The notes under the pieces: model-generated
The model's input: the letters and a program-made list of their open reading frames with translations, nothing else
Databases searched by the model: none
What the model was told of the DNA's origin: nothing
In this document: piece by piece, positions 63,138 through 64,000 of the stretch
Position numbering within the stretch: the first letter of the stretch is position 1
How the letters are laid out: every line of letters begins with the position of its first letter
Source: Chengkuizengella sediminis
GTDB lineage: Bacteria; Bacillota; Bacilli; Paenibacillales; KCTC-33759
DNA: 64,000 nt
Direction of reading: 5' to 3'
Assembly: GCF_010078385.1 (NCBI RefSeq)
Contig: NZ_SIJC01000004.1
Location: forward strand, 405,941-469,940
Position numbers and translations under genes: made by a program

Positions 63138-63344
63138 TGGTGCCCGTACAGGTTAGTCTTCATTTCAATGAAGATTGTGCTCCGACGAACCCTTGGGATT
63201 CTTCATCCCTTGATGTTATTTCTTTAAGTGGTGACCCGTACGGGATACTCTTCATTTCATTACGAGACTGCGATGCGATCTCTTACGAAGATTATACTCC
63301 GACGAACCCTAGGATTCTTCATCCCTTGATGTTATTTCTTTAAA
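63138..63344 (-). repeat. Two tandem units built on truncated tRNA-Glu 3' ends
   Basis: TGGTGCCCGTACAGG (63138-63152) and TGGTGACCCGTACGGGAT (63229-63246) copy the tRNA-Glu 3' end at 63345-63362. Each unit then carries CTCCGACGAACCCT and a shared tail ATTCTTCATCCCTTGATG. Units are 91 and 116 bases. Confidence 0.85.
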
Positions 63345-63419
63345 TGGTGACCCGTACGGGATTCGAACCCGTGTTACCGCCGTGAAAGGGCGGTGTCTTA
63401 ACCGCTTGACCAACGGGCC
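63345..63419 (-). tRNA. tRNA-Glu (anticodon TTC)
   Basis: A 75-base cloverleaf with encoded CCA. Anticodon loop CTTTCAC, acceptor GGCCCGT. Its 3' end has been copied twice downstream. Confidence 0.97.
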
Positions 63420-63434
63420 ACATTGATATTAATA

Positions 63435-63507
63435 AGCTCCCAACCGGATTTGAACCGGTGACCTCTTCCTTACCATGGAAGCACTCTACCTACTGAGCTA
63501 TGGGAGC
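63435..63507 (-). tRNA. tRNA-Thr (anticodon GGT), no encoded CCA
   Basis: A 73-base cloverleaf with anticodon loop ATGGTAA and acceptor GCTCCCA/TGGGAGC. The 3' end is followed by TATTAA, so CCA must be added by the CCA enzyme, unlike its neighbours. Confidence 0.93.
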
Positions 63508-63510
63508 ATA

Positions 63511-63586
63511 TGGCTCCCCGAACAGGACTCGAACCTGTGACAACTCGGTTAACAGCCGAGTGCTCTACCAACTGAGCTATCAGGGA
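63511..63586 (-). tRNA. tRNA-Asn (anticodon GTT)
   Basis: A 76-base cloverleaf with encoded CCA. Anticodon loop CTGTTAA. It is the first tRNA after the 5S rRNA. Confidence 0.95.
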
Positions 63587-63615
63587 ACATTATATACAGT
63601 AAATAGAGAATTAAA

Positions 63616-63732
63616 GCTTGGCAACGTCCTACTCTCCCAGGACCTTGCGGTCCAAGTACCATCGGCGCTGGAGGGCTTAACGGTCGTGTTCGGTATGGGT
63701 ACGCGTGGTACCCCTCCGCCATCATCACCAAA
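63616..63732 (-). rRNA. rrf: 5S ribosomal RNA
   Basis: A 117-base minus-strand sequence starts TTTGGTGATGATGGCGGAGG and contains CCATACCGAACACG, TTAAGCCCTCCAGCGCCGAT and ends AGGACGTTGCCAAGC, as in Bacillales 5S rRNA. It follows the 23S end by about 150 bases. Confidence 0.97.
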
Positions 63733-63880
63733 CATTCAAGGATATTCCCTGAAAACTAGATGCGAAACAAAGAATAAAGAATTGGAATCTCATGTTTTTC
63801 CCTAAGCAATGTTTGCTCGGGGTCCCCGGAAAGTATTTGGAATTTGCTTCAAAGCTTCACTCCACTTTTTGGGGTATTCT

Positions 63881-64000
63881 TGGATAAGCCCTCGACCGAT
63901 TAGTATTCGTCAGCTCCATGCATTGCTGCACTTCCACCCCGAACCTATCAACCTCGTCGTCTTCAAGGGGTCTTACTAAATTGGGAAATCTCATCTTGAG
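63881..64000 (-). rRNA. rrl: 23S ribosomal RNA, 3' end (partial)
   Basis: The minus strand from the window edge ends in GACGAATACTAATCGGTCGA and GGGCTTATCC, the 3' terminus of 23S rRNA. The body runs off the window. The exact 3' end is approximate. The 63733-63880 spacer has no tRNA and only typical rRNA-processing sequence. Confidence 0.93.

Noticed and set aside
62316..63805. Open frames over tRNA and 5S rRNA genes
   Set aside because: They are translations of tRNA and rRNA sequence, not proteins.

Overview
The window is from a low-GC, spore-former-type Firmicute of the order Bacillales. Direct signs are A+T-rich spacers, strong AGGAGG-type ribosome binding sites, a SAM-I (S-box) riboswitch, a glmS ribozyme, and the conserved block sigW-rsiW-cdaA-cdaR-glmM-glmS. 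A large tRNA cluster follows a 23S-5S rRNA end. Genus was not determined; a Paenibacillaceae- or Bacillaceae-like bacterium is an inference.

Layout. 1-2.8 kb: sulfur-linked operon on the minus strand (D-cysteine desulfhydrase, NhaC-type antiporter, truncated TauE/SafE exporter). 2.9-7 kb: a 55-residue membrane protein, a DMT exporter, and the methionine importer metNIQ under a SAM riboswitch. 7-11.3 kb: the sbcDC nuclease pair. 11.5-19.9 kb: single genes (threonine synthase, catalase-like protein, M20 dipeptidase, GNATs, a TetR/VOC divergent pair with a clear operator). 20-20.9 kb: two decayed genes. 21-23.6 kb: a minus-strand operon of a winged-helix regulator, a small protein, a ClpP paralogue and an SDR epimerase, behind a 21-bp palindrome. 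23.7-29 kb: an ABC-2 exporter, arginine catabolism (rocF, rocD) and an ABC/LytTR fusion regulator. 29-35 kb: a TauE/SafE gene with a structured leader, AKR, Gpx, thioredoxin-like ferredoxin, the lipid II flippase Amj, an SCP2 protein and an SLH-CAP secreted protein with a duplicated SLH relic beside it. 35-50 kb: accessory genes with many decayed remnants (an ECF sigma/anti-sigma pair, a TipAS-type MerR regulator next to a lost MFS pump, MBL hydrolases, a methyltransferase, DUF2268, an APH-like kinase). 50.4-61.9 kb: the core block glmS, glmM, cdaR, cdaA, rsiW, sigW, a DMT transporter and ppc. 62.2-64 kb: an rRNA/tRNA operon end with 11 intact tRNA genes, one tRNA-Thr pseudogene, 5S rRNA and the 3' end of 23S rRNA.

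How the genes work together. The glmS ribozyme, GlmS and GlmM make glucosamine-phosphates for the cell wall. CdaA/CdaR make and control c-di-AMP, and SigW/RsiW govern envelope stress, so the block is a cell-envelope module. Amj (32 kb) fits the same theme. RocF and RocD turn arginine into ornithine and then glutamate semialdehyde. MetNIQ imports methionine when SAM is low, and the dcyD operon handles D-cysteine-derived sulfide.

No CRISPR array, prophage or complete insertion sequence was seen. The most unusual items are the paired MerR-type promoters facing a destroyed MFS gene, the tRNA-Thr pseudogene with truncated tRNA 3'-end repeats around it, the ABC-LytTR fusion with a broken Walker A, the regulator-small protein-ClpP operon, and an unassigned structured leader before a TauE/SafE gene.
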